Shown in pieces: positions 36,934 through 46,318 of a stretch of 64,000 nt of DNA. The position numbers and the translations under genes are program-made. Numbering within the stretch: position 1 is the stretch's first letter; every line of letters begins with the position of its first letter. The notes below the pieces were generated by a model. It searched no databases. It had not been told where the DNA came from and saw only the letters and a list, made by a program, of their open reading frames with translations. Location: positions 124,001 to 188,000 of the forward strand of contig NZ_MUHW01000002.1 of assembly GCF_002007235.1 (NCBI RefSeq). The letters run 5' to 3'. Source of the stretch: Oribacterium sp. C9. Its GTDB lineage: Bacteria > Bacillota > Clostridia > Lachnospirales > Lachnospiraceae.

Positions 36934-37824
36934 TCACTCAGTAAGCTTATCAACGTACTTTCCGTCCAGAATATCCTTCAGATATCTGCCGTACTCGTTC
37001 TTCTTGTACATCTCGTAGGCTTCCTTCACCTTATCTTCGTCGATCCATCCGTTAAGATATGCGATCTCCTCAAGGCAGGCGATCTTACGATGCTCATGAG
37101 TCTCGATAGTATATACGAAGTTGGTCGCGTCCACAAGAGAATCATGGGTTCCTGTATCAAGCCATGTGAAGCCCTGTCCAAGCAGCGTTACATCTAATTC
37201 ACCGTTCTCAAGATAGATACGGTTGAGATCTGTGATCTCAAGCTCGCCTCTTGCTGATGGCTTAAGATTCTTTGCATACTCAACTACCTTGTTGTCATAG
37301 AAATAAAGACCTGTTACACAGTAGTTGGACTTAGGATGCTCCGGCTTCTCCTCGATGGATATAGCCTTTCCTGTCTTGTCGAACTCAACGATACCGAAAC
37401 GCTCAGGATCGTCAACATAATATCCGAAAACTGTAGCGCCTGACTTCTTTGAAGCCGCGTTGCGAAGAAGCTTTTTGAATCCATGTCCTGAGAAAATGTT
37501 GTCTCCGAGGATCATGGCAACAGAATCATCACCTATGAAATCCGCTCCAAGGATAAATGCCTGAGCAAGTCCGTCCGGTGATGGCTGAACCTTGTATTCG
37601 AGATTTATACCGAACTGACTTCCGTCTCCCAGAAGCTCCTGGAATCTCGGTGTATCACTCGGTGTAGAAATAAGCAGGATGTCTCTGATTCCGGCATTCA
37701 TAAGAACGCTCAACGGATAATAGATCATCGGTTTGTCATAAATAGGAAGTAACTGTTTGGAGGTTACTCTTGTAAGCGGATATAATCTTGTACCGGATCC
37801 ACCGGCAAGTATAATTCCCTTCAT
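36934..37824 (-). CDS. rfbA: Glucose-1-phosphate thymidylyltransferase
   Basis: This enzyme makes dTDP-glucose from glucose-1-phosphate and dTTP. The protein of about 296 residues begins [18 protein letters not shown] (nucleotide loop) and has [21 protein letters not shown] and [15 protein letters not shown] 37824 has AGGAGAA 5 bases upstream; the longer frame from 37869 lacks a site. It is the first gene of the rfbA-rfbB-rfbD unit, with a candidate promoter at 37909-37937. Confidence 0.95.
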   Translation of the reverse strand: MKGIILAGGSGTRLYPLTRVTSKQLLPIYDKPMIYYPLSVLMNAGIRDILLISTPSDTPRFQELLGDGSQFGINLEYKVQPSPDGLAQAFILGADFIGDDSVAMILGDNIFSGHGFKKLLRNAASKKSGATVFGYYVDDPERFGIVEFDKTGKAISIEEKPEHPKSNYCVTGLYFYDNKVVEYAKNLKPSARGELEITDLNRIYLENGELDVTLLGQGFTWLDTGTHDSLVDATNFVYTIETHEHRKIACLEEIAYLNGWIDEDKVKEAYEMYKKNEYGRYLKDILDGKYVDKLTE

Positions 37825-37908
37825 AAATTCTCCTTTAGTTATCAGGCAATAATTTAAAACCTCACTCAAACGGGCATACTACACCTGATATGTCTACATA
37901 CTTTCCAA

Positions 37909-37937
37909 ATTCTAACACAATCACCTATCATATACAA
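37909..37937 (-). promoter_or_regulatory. Candidate promoter for rfbABD
   Basis: On the minus strand TTGTAT (37932-37937), a 17-base spacer and TAGAAT (37909-37914) lie about 85 bases before rfbA. The -10 is strong and the -35 weak. The 318-base gap between rfbA (37824) and mnmA (38143) holds this and the divergent mnmA promoter; otherwise it is AT-rich with nothing further seen. Confidence 0.5.
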
Positions 37938-38004
37938 ATTGAAATATCCTTAATTTACGCATAAAAAGCATTAAAAATCGTACAAATTGCCAATTTTTGT
38001 CCAC

Positions 38005-38033
38005 TTGCTAAGGCTGTCCGGTAATGTTATAGT
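38005..38033 (+). promoter_or_regulatory. Promoter for mnmA
   Basis: TTGCTA (38005-38010), a 17-base spacer and TATAGT (38028-38033) lie about 110 bases upstream of the mnmA start. Confidence 0.6.
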
Positions 38034-38142
38034 CACATAAATCAAAAATAAATTATGCTTTCCGTTTCCCGTACTTCATACATTTCTGCAGTTCGCTATA
38101 GCGGGAGCATTGGTAATCAGTATAAGAATCAGGAAGAAAAAA

Positions 38143-39258
38143 ATGAAAAATAAGAAAGCATTGATCGCCATGAGCGGCGGTGTAGACAGCTCCGTAGCGG
38201 CTGCACTTATGAATGAAGCGGGCTACGACTGCATCGGCGTCACCATGAAACTATACAACAACGAATCGGTGGGCTATTGCCGTGCCAACACCTGCTGCAC
38301 ATTGGAAGACACCGAGGATGCCCGTCAGGTAGCCACCAGTCTCGGTATGCCATACTACGTTTTCAACTTTACAGAAGATTTTGACAAACAGGTCATCGAA
38401 CGTTTTATAAGTACCTATGAAAACGGCGGAACCCCGAACCCATGCATAGACTGCAACCGCTACATGAAGCACGAAAAACTGTATCACAGGGCGGAAGCCC
38501 TAGGCTGCGACCTCATAGTAACAGGGCACTACGCAAGGATAGAGCAGGATCCGGAAACCGGAAGATGGCTTCTTAAGAAGTCACGCAACCTGGCAAAGGA
38601 TCAGAGCTATGTCCTCTACTTCATGAATCAGGACCAGCTCGCCCACACCATGTTCCCTCTGGGAAGCTTTGCCTCCAAGGACGAGGTGCGTGAAGAAGCC
38701 GAAAAGCACGGTTTTATCAACGCACACAAGCACGATTCTCAGGACATCTGTTTCGTTGTGAACGGGGATTACGGTGATTTCATCGAGCGATACACCGGGC
38801 ATACCTTTGCACCGGGAAACTTCATCGACACAGAGGGCAATGTTTTGGGAACCCACAAGGGCATCATACGCTACACCGTCGGGCAAAGAAAGGGTCTCGG
38901 ACTCGCCCTTAAGCAACCTATGTATGTCTGCGGCAAGGATATGGAAAAGAACGAGGTAATCCTAACCACAGGTCCCGAGCTCTACTCAAAGGCTCTTATT
39001 GCGGATCGCTTCAACTGGATCCCATTCGATGAACCGGATGGACCTGTACGTGTGACCGTAAAGACCCGATATAAGGCAAAGGAAGTTCCAGCTACTGCAG
39101 AAACTCTCAGGGATGAAAACGGTAAGCTCACCGGTCAGGTGAGAGTGACCTTTGATGAACCTGAGCGTGCCGTAGCCACCGGTCAGGCTGTGGTTCTCTA
39201 TGACGGAGACCTGGTTGTGGGCGGAGGAACCATAGTGAAAGCCCTGAAGGAGCTTTGA
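38143..39258 (+). CDS. mnmA: tRNA-specific 2-thiouridylase
   Basis: This enzyme thiolates U34 of Lys, Glu and Gln tRNAs, taking sulfur by persulfide relay. The protein of about 371 residues has the PP-loop IAMSGGVDSSVAA and the two catalytic cysteines in TPNPCIDCN and SQDICFV. GQRKGLGLAL in the C-terminal half is also typical. An extra NTCCTLED cluster near residues 45-52 marks the Firmicute variant. ATG 38143 has AGGAAG upstream; a TTG at 38110 is unlikely. A long bidirectional terminator follows. Confidence 0.95.
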   Translation: MKNKKALIAMSGGVDSSVAAALMNEAGYDCIGVTMKLYNNESVGYCRANTCCTLEDTEDARQVATSLGMPYYVFNFTEDFDKQVIERFISTYENGGTPNPCIDCNRYMKHEKLYHRAEALGCDLIVTGHYARIEQDPETGRWLLKKSRNLAKDQSYVLYFMNQDQLAHTMFPLGSFASKDEVREEAEKHGFINAHKHDSQDICFVVNGDYGDFIERYTGHTFAPGNFIDTEGNVLGTHKGIIRYTVGQRKGLGLALKQPMYVCGKDMEKNEVILTTGPELYSKALIADRFNWIPFDEPDGPVRVTVKTRYKAKEVPATAETLRDENGKLTGQVRVTFDEPERAVATGQAVVLYDGDLVVGGGTIVKALKEL

Positions 39259-39320
39259 GCCGTTTTCGGTCAGGAAAAGATATGTACACAAAGTGTGTCT
39301 GCACACGAACTTATTTCACA

Positions 39321-39378
39321 AAAAAGCCTGTGTGTCTTATGTACGCTGAGAAAGCGCCATAAGACACACAGGCTTTTT
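39321..39378. terminator. Bidirectional terminator between mnmA and DUF4317 gene
   Basis: Two 21-base arms (39321-39341 and 39358-39378) form a near-perfect hairpin with A-run and T-run flanks, so it serves both converging transcripts. The 16-base loop contains a small inner stem. Confidence 0.9.
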
Positions 39379-39387
39379 AAATTATCT

Positions 39388-40551
39388 TTACTCTTCCACC
39401 TTCACCGGTTTCAGGTTTTGCCTTATCTTTATTCCATTCACCTCGATATCATCCGCGATAGGTATGAGAAGATACTCTCTTCCGTCTATGACGCGGGTCT
39501 CCACAAGGTCAGCATTTTCAGATTTAACATCGAGCTTCATGGTAAGCGACTTAACCACCAGATGCTTCTGATCCTGGATGTTTTCAGCCACAAGAGGTGA
39601 ATTATCATCTCCAACAGCCTCATCATATATCCTCTCAAACTGGGTGAGCTGCTCCTCTGTAGCTCCGTTTGAAGCGAGGAGCCTTCTCACATCTCCCTTT
39701 CCGAGCTCCACATGATCATCAGTTTCCTTATCGTTGCTGTTCTCCCTGATCATCTCATTTATCTCTTCGGAAATATTTCTGACTTTCTCAAAGGTACAGT
39801 CTCCAGAAAGAGTAGTCTCGATTATCTCTCTGAAAACATGCTGCTGATCCTTCTCTGTTCTGGAAAGCTCTGTTCCAAGCACATCAAGAGCTATCTCCTC
39901 ATGGCGTTCCTCAGGATGTCTCGTAAAGTAGAGAGAACTGTGTATGTCCATGTTACGGAAATTGTAGGCCGGGAACAGGAACGCTGTCTCCGGGTTCTTT
40001 ACAGCCCAGTCATCGGTACGGCTCATGAAGGTCTGAGCATTGACATCATAGCAGAGTCCCTCTCTGAGAAGCTCCACAGGGCAGATGGTACAGAGGATGA
40101 AGCTGTAGACATATTCACTCGCATCATCAAGTATGGTCTGATCCTTAAGCTTCATGGGGATATCGTAAACTCCATGGGTAAGGATGATGAGATACTTTCC
40201 GGGATAACTGTAGGAGCCTATGATCCTGTCGAATAGCTGCTCCACAAGAGCATCATCCTTGAGCTCGGACTTCTGAAGACGGTACAGGAACTCCTGATGG
40301 CCCCCCTCCATCTCCTCGGGAACAGGGAACTCAACATTGAATAGGTTCCTTCCGAACTTTCCCGACATGGAACGCTTGAAAAGCTCACAGTACTTGGCGC
40401 GCTCCTGCTCCTCAAGCTGCAGGAACATATCATGGAAAGTGGAGATCTTCTCCTTTTCCTCATTTACATAGCAGGCGCGCATACGATCGATGCGGCAGTC
40501 ATTTTTATTAAAACACTTTGACTTTATCTCGCTGACTGACTTCTTATCCAT
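39388..40551 (-). CDS. DUF4317 family protein
   Basis: This 387-residue soluble protein matches DUF4317, a family common in Clostridia whose function is unknown. It opens with a Cys-containing segment (CFNKNDCRIDRMRACYV) and has ILTHGVYDIPMKLKDQT and SFILCTICPVELLREGL blocks. The sequence has no signal peptide or TM segment. AGGAGAATTT precedes the ATG. It lies 15 bases downstream of the pseudouridine synthase gene in one unit, so a link with RNA modification or translation is possible but untested. Confidence 0.85.
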   Translation of the reverse strand: MDKKSVSEIKSKCFNKNDCRIDRMRACYVNEEKEKISTFHDMFLQLEEQERAKYCELFKRSMSGKFGRNLFNVEFPVPEEMEGGHQEFLYRLQKSELKDDALVEQLFDRIIGSYSYPGKYLIILTHGVYDIPMKLKDQTILDDASEYVYSFILCTICPVELLREGLCYDVNAQTFMSRTDDWAVKNPETAFLFPAYNFRNMDIHSSLYFTRHPEERHEEIALDVLGTELSRTEKDQQHVFREIIETTLSGDCTFEKVRNISEEINEMIRENSNDKETDDHVELGKGDVRRLLASNGATEEQLTQFERIYDEAVGDDNSPLVAENIQDQKHLVVKSLTMKLDVKSENADLVETRVIDGREYLLIPIADDIEVNGIKIRQNLKPVKVEE

Positions 40552-40566
40552 TTATAAAATTCTCCT

Positions 40567-41433
40567 TTAGTCCTCGTTTCCACAGGACTTTGCCAATGTC
40601 TCCATCTCGTCCTCTGTGAGGCTTCTGTACTCTCCAGGTGCCAGACTCTCATCAAGCTCGATGTCTCCCATGGACATTCGCTTAAGATAAAGTACATCCT
40701 TATCTCCCGGAAGGGCTCTGATCATCTTCTTTATCTGATGGAACTTGCCCTCCTGTATGACCACCTTCACCTCAGAGCATACAGTCTCATCAGTTATATC
40801 CGCAGGTCCTTCCGCACCCACAAATCCGGCTCCCGAAAGTCTGACTCTCTCAAATCTTTCAGGATCAAAAGAAAGCTGAAGCTTATCCGCAAGCTCCTTT
40901 ACAGTCTTCCCGGTGCTGAGGATCTCAAGCTTCGCCGGCATAGCTGTCAGGTGCTCATCAAAGCGGATACCTCTCTTAAACTTCTCTGCATCCTCTTCCA
41001 AAACCGTTCCAGTCACCACTGCATAGTATACCTTATCTATGTGATGTTTAGGTGCCAGAAGCCTGTGTGCCATCTGACCGTCATTTGTTATGAGGAGAAG
41101 CCCCTCTGTATCCTTATCGAGACGTCCCACAGGGAAAAGATCCCTTCTGGTCTGTCCCCCGAAAGCATCATCTCTTATTAGGTCCACCACTGTTTCCTGA
41201 TGTCTGTCCTCGCTGGCGGATATGACCCCGGCAGGCTTGTTCATCATATAGTACTGATATTTCTGATAAACTATCTCTTCATCAAAGAAGGTGATGACAG
41301 CCCCTTCAGGAACATTCTCACCCGCATCACGTACAACCTCTCCGTTCACAGTGACCTTGCACTTACGGATAGCCTTTTTTATATCACTTCTGCTGCCGAC
41401 TCCCATGTCGGCAAGATACTTGTCTAAACGCAT
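40567..41433 (-). CDS. 16S/23S rRNA pseudouridine synthase (RsuA/RluB family)
   Basis: This 288-residue enzyme isomerises uridine in rRNA. An N-terminal S4 RNA-binding domain (RLDKYLADMGVGSRSDIKKA) is followed by the pseudouridine synthase domain, with the catalytic Asp in VGRLDKDTEGLLLITNDG. VQEGKFHQIKKMIRAL is the late family block. AGGAGAAAG precedes the ATG. RsuA (16S) and RluB (23S) cannot be separated with confidence here. An insertion near residues 200-212 (SGAGFVGAEG) is slightly unusual. Confidence 0.9.
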   Translation of the reverse strand: MRLDKYLADMGVGSRSDIKKAIRKCKVTVNGEVVRDAGENVPEGAVITFFDEEIVYQKYQYYMMNKPAGVISASEDRHQETVVDLIRDDAFGGQTRRDLFPVGRLDKDTEGLLLITNDGQMAHRLLAPKHHIDKVYYAVVTGTVLEEDAEKFKRGIRFDEHLTAMPAKLEILSTGKTVKELADKLQLSFDPERFERVRLSGAGFVGAEGPADITDETVCSEVKVVIQEGKFHQIKKMIRALPGDKDVLYLKRMSMGDIELDESLAPGEYRSLTEDEMETLAKSCGNED

Positions 41434-41515
41434 ACTTTCTCCTAATCAAAAAATCTCAGGTCCAGATGGGTACATTATCACATATTATATCCTCTTCCAA
41501 GTCCCATGTTCGTAT

Positions 41516-41544
41516 TTCACGAATAAATAATTTTTTGATAAAAT
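41516..41544 (+). promoter_or_regulatory. Candidate promoter for the polysaccharide deacetylase gene
   Basis: TTCACG (41516-41521), a 17-base spacer and TAAAAT (41539-41544) lie about 80 bases upstream of ATG 41623. Confidence 0.55.
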
Positions 41545-41622
41545 AGTATTCATATAGGGCATGATGCCTTATAATTCAAGCTTAGAAAATAAAAAATATT
41601 ACTATTATAAAGAGTTTACATA

Positions 41623-43110
41623 ATGGCAAGAAACTATTATTCAGATCAAAATAACAGAAATCGCGGTAGTTCCGGTCGCCAGTATTCTTCCCATGCCTCA
41701 GGCTCGAGATATTCATCCAACAGCAACTCCTCTAACGGCAGAAGTCATACCGGCAGAAATCATGTCATGACTAACGCCGAAAAGCAGGAAAGAGCAGAAA
41801 GGCATAGAAGAGCCATGCGCAAAAAGAAGGCTCGCCAGCGTGCCTACACCTATCGCATGATAGCCCTCTGCAGCGTCCTCGCTGCGGTATTTATCGTATG
41901 GAAGGTTGTCACGGGAATCACCGGATATATAACAGACAGCAGGCAGCAGAAGGTCGATGCCATGCAGGATATCGAGATAAACAAGGGCAATGACTCCATA
42001 GACGTAGCGGGTCAGACATTTGCAGCTGAGACCTACTCCGTGGAAACTACGGTTTCTCCTGTTGAGACAACAGCCGCCAACGATCCAACCCACGTTTTTT
42101 CCAACGGAAGATATGTCGATACCACAAAGCCTATGATAGCTCTCACCTGGGATGACGGTCCAAACGGAACGACCGGTGAGAAGATCATGGATGCCCTGGA
42201 GGCCAACAACGGCAGAGGTACCTTCTTCCTGGTAGGAAACCGCATAGACAATTACGCTTCAGAAGTAAAACGTATGGCCGAAAATGGACATGAGGTGGCA
42301 AATCACAGCTGGGATCATGACACATCTCTTTCCAAGAAGTCAGCAGACTATATAAGAGAGGAGTTTGAAAAGACCAATGCCAAGATCCTCGAAGTCACCG
42401 GCGTATCGCCTGCCCTTGTACGTCTGCCGGGAGGCATCATTACAGACGCAGTAAGGTCAGCTGTCACACAGCCCATGATCTTCTGGTCCATCGACACAGT
42501 AGACTGGAAAACAAAGGACGCGCAGAAAACCATCGATTCAATAGAATCTCAGGTCAAGGACGGAGACATCGTTCTCATGCATGAGCTCTATACTTCTACA
42601 CAGGCAGCCTCAGAGGCAGTTATACCATGGCTCGCTCAGCAGGGTTATCAGCTCGTAACAGTATCTGAGCTTATCGCCTTTAGAAATGCAGATGTGGCAG
42701 GAGGAAACGGAAAGCAGTACTCTTCATTCCCTTACGTCGCTCCGCCTGAAACAACTGTCGAGGAGACCGCCGCCGTCTCTAGCACGACCTCTGAAAAAGC
42801 GTCAGAAACAAGCGAAAAGCTTCAGTCAAAGGGAAACACCTCTGAAACAAAGAAGGCTGAAAAGAGCACAGAAAATGCCACAACCGCTTCTGAGACCTCC
42901 GCTACAGAATCTGCTGCCGCTTCAACGGAGGCAAACGCAGATAATGATGTGATAGAAGCACCTGTTCAGGATGACGACACCTATGTTCCTACCAGCGCTC
43001 AGGAGGCACAAAAGGTTTCAGAGACCGCCGCATGGATGGCAGTAGGACAGAACCCGGTATCATCGGATGATATCCAGACAGACGCCATACAGGCTGCCGC
43101 GCCGAATTGA
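41623..43110 (+). CDS. Membrane-anchored polysaccharide deacetylase (NodB, CE4)
   Basis: This 495-residue enzyme should deacetylate peptidoglycan or another N-acetylated glycan outside the cell. Residues 1-70 are a basic Ser/Asn/Arg-rich cytoplasmic region, with one TM segment at about 78-98. The NodB domain (about 168-350) has TWDDGP, the metal-binding HSWDH, RLPGG, DTVDW and MHELY. An approximately 120-residue Thr/Ser/Glu/Ala-rich tail follows, probably disordered. The ribosome binding site is weak (AAAGAG). The unusually long cytoplasmic head distinguishes it from secreted deacetylases. Confidence 0.9.
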   Translation: MARNYYSDQNNRNRGSSGRQYSSHASGSRYSSNSNSSNGRSHTGRNHVMTNAEKQERAERHRRAMRKKKARQRAYTYRMIALCSVLAAVFIVWKVVTGITGYITDSRQQKVDAMQDIEINKGNDSIDVAGQTFAAETYSVETTVSPVETTAANDPTHVFSNGRYVDTTKPMIALTWDDGPNGTTGEKIMDALEANNGRGTFFLVGNRIDNYASEVKRMAENGHEVANHSWDHDTSLSKKSADYIREEFEKTNAKILEVTGVSPALVRLPGGIITDAVRSAVTQPMIFWSIDTVDWKTKDAQKTIDSIESQVKDGDIVLMHELYTSTQAASEAVIPWLAQQGYQLVTVSELIAFRNADVAGGNGKQYSSFPYVAPPETTVEETAAVSSTTSEKASETSEKLQSKGNTSETKKAEKSTENATTASETSATESAAASTEANADNDVIEAPVQDDDTYVPTSAQEAQKVSETAAWMAVGQNPVSSDDIQTDAIQAAAPN

Positions 43111-43144
43111 TATCTGCATCTGTTCTTATAGCCTCAGGAATGTG

Positions 43145-43172
43145 TTGCACACAACATAAAAACATATATAAT
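43145..43172 (+). promoter_or_regulatory. Candidate promoter and leader hairpin for the M3 peptidase gene
   Basis: TTGCAC (43145-43150), a 16-base spacer and a perfect TATAAT (43167-43172) precede the gene. A 9-bp inverted repeat (ATTGCCTCG at 43183-43191 with 43201-43209) lies in the leader and lacks a proper T-run. Confidence 0.55.
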
Positions 43173-43245
43173 ATTCTTATTGATTGCCTCGCCCTATGGA
43201 CGAGGCAATATTGTTCTTAAATAAAGGACCGAAAGGAGATACCCT

Positions 43246-44916
43246 ATGAAATTTTCAGAAATGCCTTATGAGCGTATAGATTTCACCAAGTTATCAAAAG
43301 ACTTTAAAGAGCTTGAGGAACGCTTCGAGAAAGCAGCTTCCGGCGAAGAGCAGTATGCTGTTCATGAAGATTTTTACAAAATATATAACCATGTGATGAC
43401 TGAATCACAGATCGCCATGATACGTTCAGACATAGATATGTCTGATGAAGCGCTTCTGGAGGAACAGCAGTATTTCGACGAGAACATGCCTGTTTTCCAG
43501 AATCTGGTGGTTTCCTACAGAAAGAAGCTTTTTAACTCTAAGTTCAGACCTTATCTTGAAGAGAGGATCGGAAAGGTTGCCTTCAGGAACATCGAGCTCG
43601 CCATGAAGTCGGTTGATGAAAAGCTGATTCCCCTTATGCAGGAGGAAAACAAGCTTCAGACTGAATACAACAAGCTTCTTGCAAGCGCGCGCATCCCATG
43701 GAACGGTGAGGAACTGAACCTCAGTCTCATGAATCCATACCTCCACAATCAGGACAGAACTATCCGTAAGGAGGCATGGGAAAAATACAGTGCCTTTTTC
43801 GTTGCCCATCAGGAAGAGCTGGATGATTTCTATGATAAGCTGGTAAAGAATCGCACAAAGCAGGGTGAGCTCATGGGGCATGAGAACTATCTGCCTCTCG
43901 GCTACGCAAGGATGAACCGAAACAGCTTCGGGCGTTCCGATGTCGAAGAGTTCCGAAAGCAGGTAAAAAAGGATTTTGTTCCTTTCGCAGAGAAGCTACA
44001 CGATATACGTCGTCAGCAGCTCGGATTAAGCCGCCTAAGCTACATAGACGAGGGCGTTTATTTCACAAACGGAAACCCTGCTCCTACAGGCACACCTGAG
44101 GAGATCCTCGCAGCCGGTCGTAAGATGTATAATGAGCTCTCACCTGAAACCGGTCGCTTTATCAACTTCATGTGCGACTCCGAGCTCTTCGATGTCCTCG
44201 GGAGAAAAAACAAGAAGACCGGCGGCTATATGACCATGATCCCTGACTATCAGGCACCTTTTGTCTTCGCCAACTTCAACGGAACATCGGGAGATGCGGA
44301 TGTCATCACCCACGAGTGCGGTCACGCTTTCCAGGGCTATATCACTGCAGGCGATCCTGTCATCGAGCATAACGACATCACCATGGAAGTCGCAGAGACC
44401 CATTCCATGTCCATGGAGTTCTTCACTGAGCCATGGATGCCGCTTATCTTCGGAAACCGTGCAGAGGATTATGTAAAGATGCATTTCATGGATTCTGTTA
44501 TCTTCATCCCTTACGGAACCATGGTGGACGAGTATCAGGATATCGTATATTCAAACCCTGGTCTGACACCAAAGGCACGAAACGAGGTATGGCGTGATTT
44601 GGAGCGTCAGTACAAGCCTCACCTTGACTATACAGGAAACGAGTACTTCGAAAAGGGCGGCTACTGGCAGCGCCAGCACCATATCTATGACAGCCCTCTC
44701 TACTACATCGACTACTGTATAGCGGGTGCCAATGCTCTCCAGTACAAGGTCTGGATGGACCAAGACTATAAGGCTGCCTGGAAGAGCTATCTCGAGCTAT
44801 GCAGGCTCTCTGCTTCCGATTTCTTCGATGGTCTGGTAAAGAAATCCGGTCTCAACAACGTCTTCGAAGACGGATGCCTGAGATATGTCGTAAAGCAGCT
44901 TGAGGAGAAAATGTAA
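43246..44916 (+). CDS. pepF: M3 family oligoendopeptidase F
   Basis: This 556-residue cytoplasmic zinc peptidase cleaves oligopeptides. The zinc motif HECGH (HExxH) lies near residue 355, and the third ligand is in MEVAETHSMSMEFF about 25 residues later. The family's YYIDYCIAGANALQYKVW block and the C-terminal ASDFFDGLVKKSGL are present. AAAGGAGATACCCT precedes the ATG. It is a stand-alone gene, closed by a bidirectional terminator. Confidence 0.93.
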   Translation: MKFSEMPYERIDFTKLSKDFKELEERFEKAASGEEQYAVHEDFYKIYNHVMTESQIAMIRSDIDMSDEALLEEQQYFDENMPVFQNLVVSYRKKLFNSKFRPYLEERIGKVAFRNIELAMKSVDEKLIPLMQEENKLQTEYNKLLASARIPWNGEELNLSLMNPYLHNQDRTIRKEAWEKYSAFFVAHQEELDDFYDKLVKNRTKQGELMGHENYLPLGYARMNRNSFGRSDVEEFRKQVKKDFVPFAEKLHDIRRQQLGLSRLSYIDEGVYFTNGNPAPTGTPEEILAAGRKMYNELSPETGRFINFMCDSELFDVLGRKNKKTGGYMTMIPDYQAPFVFANFNGTSGDADVITHECGHAFQGYITAGDPVIEHNDITMEVAETHSMSMEFFTEPWMPLIFGNRAEDYVKMHFMDSVIFIPYGTMVDEYQDIVYSNPGLTPKARNEVWRDLERQYKPHLDYTGNEYFEKGGYWQRQHHIYDSPLYYIDYCIAGANALQYKVWMDQDYKAAWKSYLELCRLSASDFFDGLVKKSGLNNVFEDGCLRYVVKQLEEKM

Positions 44917-44981
44917 TATAACTTCCGGCTTGTCAGGTTTTGAAAAGACATTCACGGAAATTAACTTATTTGTAATAGAAC

Positions 44982-45028
44982 AAAAAAGCGGAATCCCGAG
45001 ACAACGTCTCAGGAATTCCGCTTTTTTT
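44982..45028. terminator. Bidirectional terminator; copy A of a repeated palindrome
   Basis: Arms 44982-45002 and 45006-45028 form a long hairpin around an AAC loop, flanked by A6 and T7 runs. It lies between the convergent pepF and DHHW genes. Its core is nearly the reverse complement of the hairpin after tRNA-Gly (50992-51040). Confidence 0.9.
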
Positions 45029-45096
45029 AGCATCCAACAGAAATCGAATCCGCTGAATGAAATTTATTCTTTAATTCTTATCGCCGGATCTCGAAA

Positions 45097-46308
45097 TCAG
45101 AATATACCACCTATACCGAGATCTGTATCTATGGTGTTCATATTATAAAGAATCAGAACATCCGTCACCTCAGGGTGCTGATTGATAAATGAAGCAGGTC
45201 CGAAACGGTAGTAACGGGTATCGAACACATAGATCTTTTTGTAGTGATTTACAAGGAACGGAACTATAGAGTTTGCATAGCTGTCCTTTACAAGCACCAT
45301 GACCTTGTCTGAATCCGCTGTCTCATTAGTTATCTCGATGAGGGGATGCAGATTATTCAGGAACATGGAATATTTATCCTTCCTGGAAAGATAATCCTTG
45401 TTGTAAAGACTGTCTGTTACTTCCTCAGAATCCTGATAGTTCACTGTGAGCCTGTTTTCAGGATTCTCATAAATCGTGATCTCTTCCCCCGGAACCGTTG
45501 TGTCATTGAGCTTTGAGTAAACGGTTCCTCTGAAGCTGTCTGTAACTACTGTTTTTGTAAATGCAGACTCTTCAAGGGGAGTGATACCCATTGCTTCACA
45601 ATACTGACGGTATGCTATGTATGCACCGAAGGTAGTCCAGTGATGGTCAGTGTGGTAGTAGAGGGGAGAAACATTGGCATCCTCCTTCTCTGTCTGAGCC
45701 TGAGCCAAAAGCCCAGGGTAGCAGTCGATACGTTTTATTTCCGGCAATGCTTTATAAATCGCATCCATAGTTTCAAGCTGCTTCAAATCTCCCTTGTCAG
45801 GAGCCGCCGCAGGAAGTTTGTCGTTATAGACAGTCACTGCTGTAGGCACCAGCATGAGGGACATGTTGTTCTTCGCATCGGTCGTGATGTCCTGATAGAG
45901 CTTCCCGAACTGGTTAATGATCTTCGCTGTCTGCCTGGGTTGTTTGTAAGCTTCAATGAGATAGCCGTCCTTCGCTATGTAGATATCGTTTATCTCCTCT
46001 TTTCCGGCAAGTATCTCTGTTTTCGTCTTGAAAGTCATGAACTCATCACGTATAGGAAAGTGGTCCGAAAGATACTTCTGTATGGCTGTCATATACGAGC
46101 CATCCTTAAGCGCCTGGAAGGTATATACCGGGGCGAGCGCCAGCTGTCGGTTCTCACTCTCACTGAATTCTTTTTTGGGCGAAATCAGGAACCAGATTCC
46201 GAAAACGATGATCATTATTGTTATCATCACGACGGTGATGATGCTTCTTAACTTCATCAGTTCTGATCCGAAGGAAGCATCGTATCTGTTTAATTCTCTG
46301 TTTTGCAT
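45097..46308 (-). CDS. DHHW/SGNH-like extracellular protein, MBOAT partner
   Basis: This protein of about 403 residues is of the DHHW family (AlgX/DltD-like). It has one N-terminal TM segment at about 25-43 and an outside SGNH-like domain. The family motif YYHTDHHWT lies near residue 238, and VKDSYANSIVPFL holds the probable catalytic Ser. Such proteins receive acyl groups moved by an MBOAT and transfer them to a surface polymer. ATG 46308 has AAGGAGGGAG upstream, 10 bases after the MBOAT stop, so the pair is one operon. Confidence 0.9.
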   Translation of the reverse strand: MQNRELNRYDASFGSELMKLRSIITVVMITIMIIVFGIWFLISPKKEFSESENRQLALAPVYTFQALKDGSYMTAIQKYLSDHFPIRDEFMTFKTKTEILAGKEEINDIYIAKDGYLIEAYKQPRQTAKIINQFGKLYQDITTDAKNNMSLMLVPTAVTVYNDKLPAAAPDKGDLKQLETMDAIYKALPEIKRIDCYPGLLAQAQTEKEDANVSPLYYHTDHHWTTFGAYIAYRQYCEAMGITPLEESAFTKTVVTDSFRGTVYSKLNDTTVPGEEITIYENPENRLTVNYQDSEEVTDSLYNKDYLSRKDKYSMFLNNLHPLIEITNETADSDKVMVLVKDSYANSIVPFLVNHYKKIYVFDTRYYRFGPASFINQHPEVTDVLILYNMNTIDTDLGIGGIF

Positions 46309-46318
46309 ATCTCCCTCC

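Noticed and set aside
41623-41840. Repetitive basic codons at the start of the deacetylase gene as a CRISPR-like or simple repeat
   Set aside because: There are no regular repeats and spacers; it is low-complexity coding sequence.
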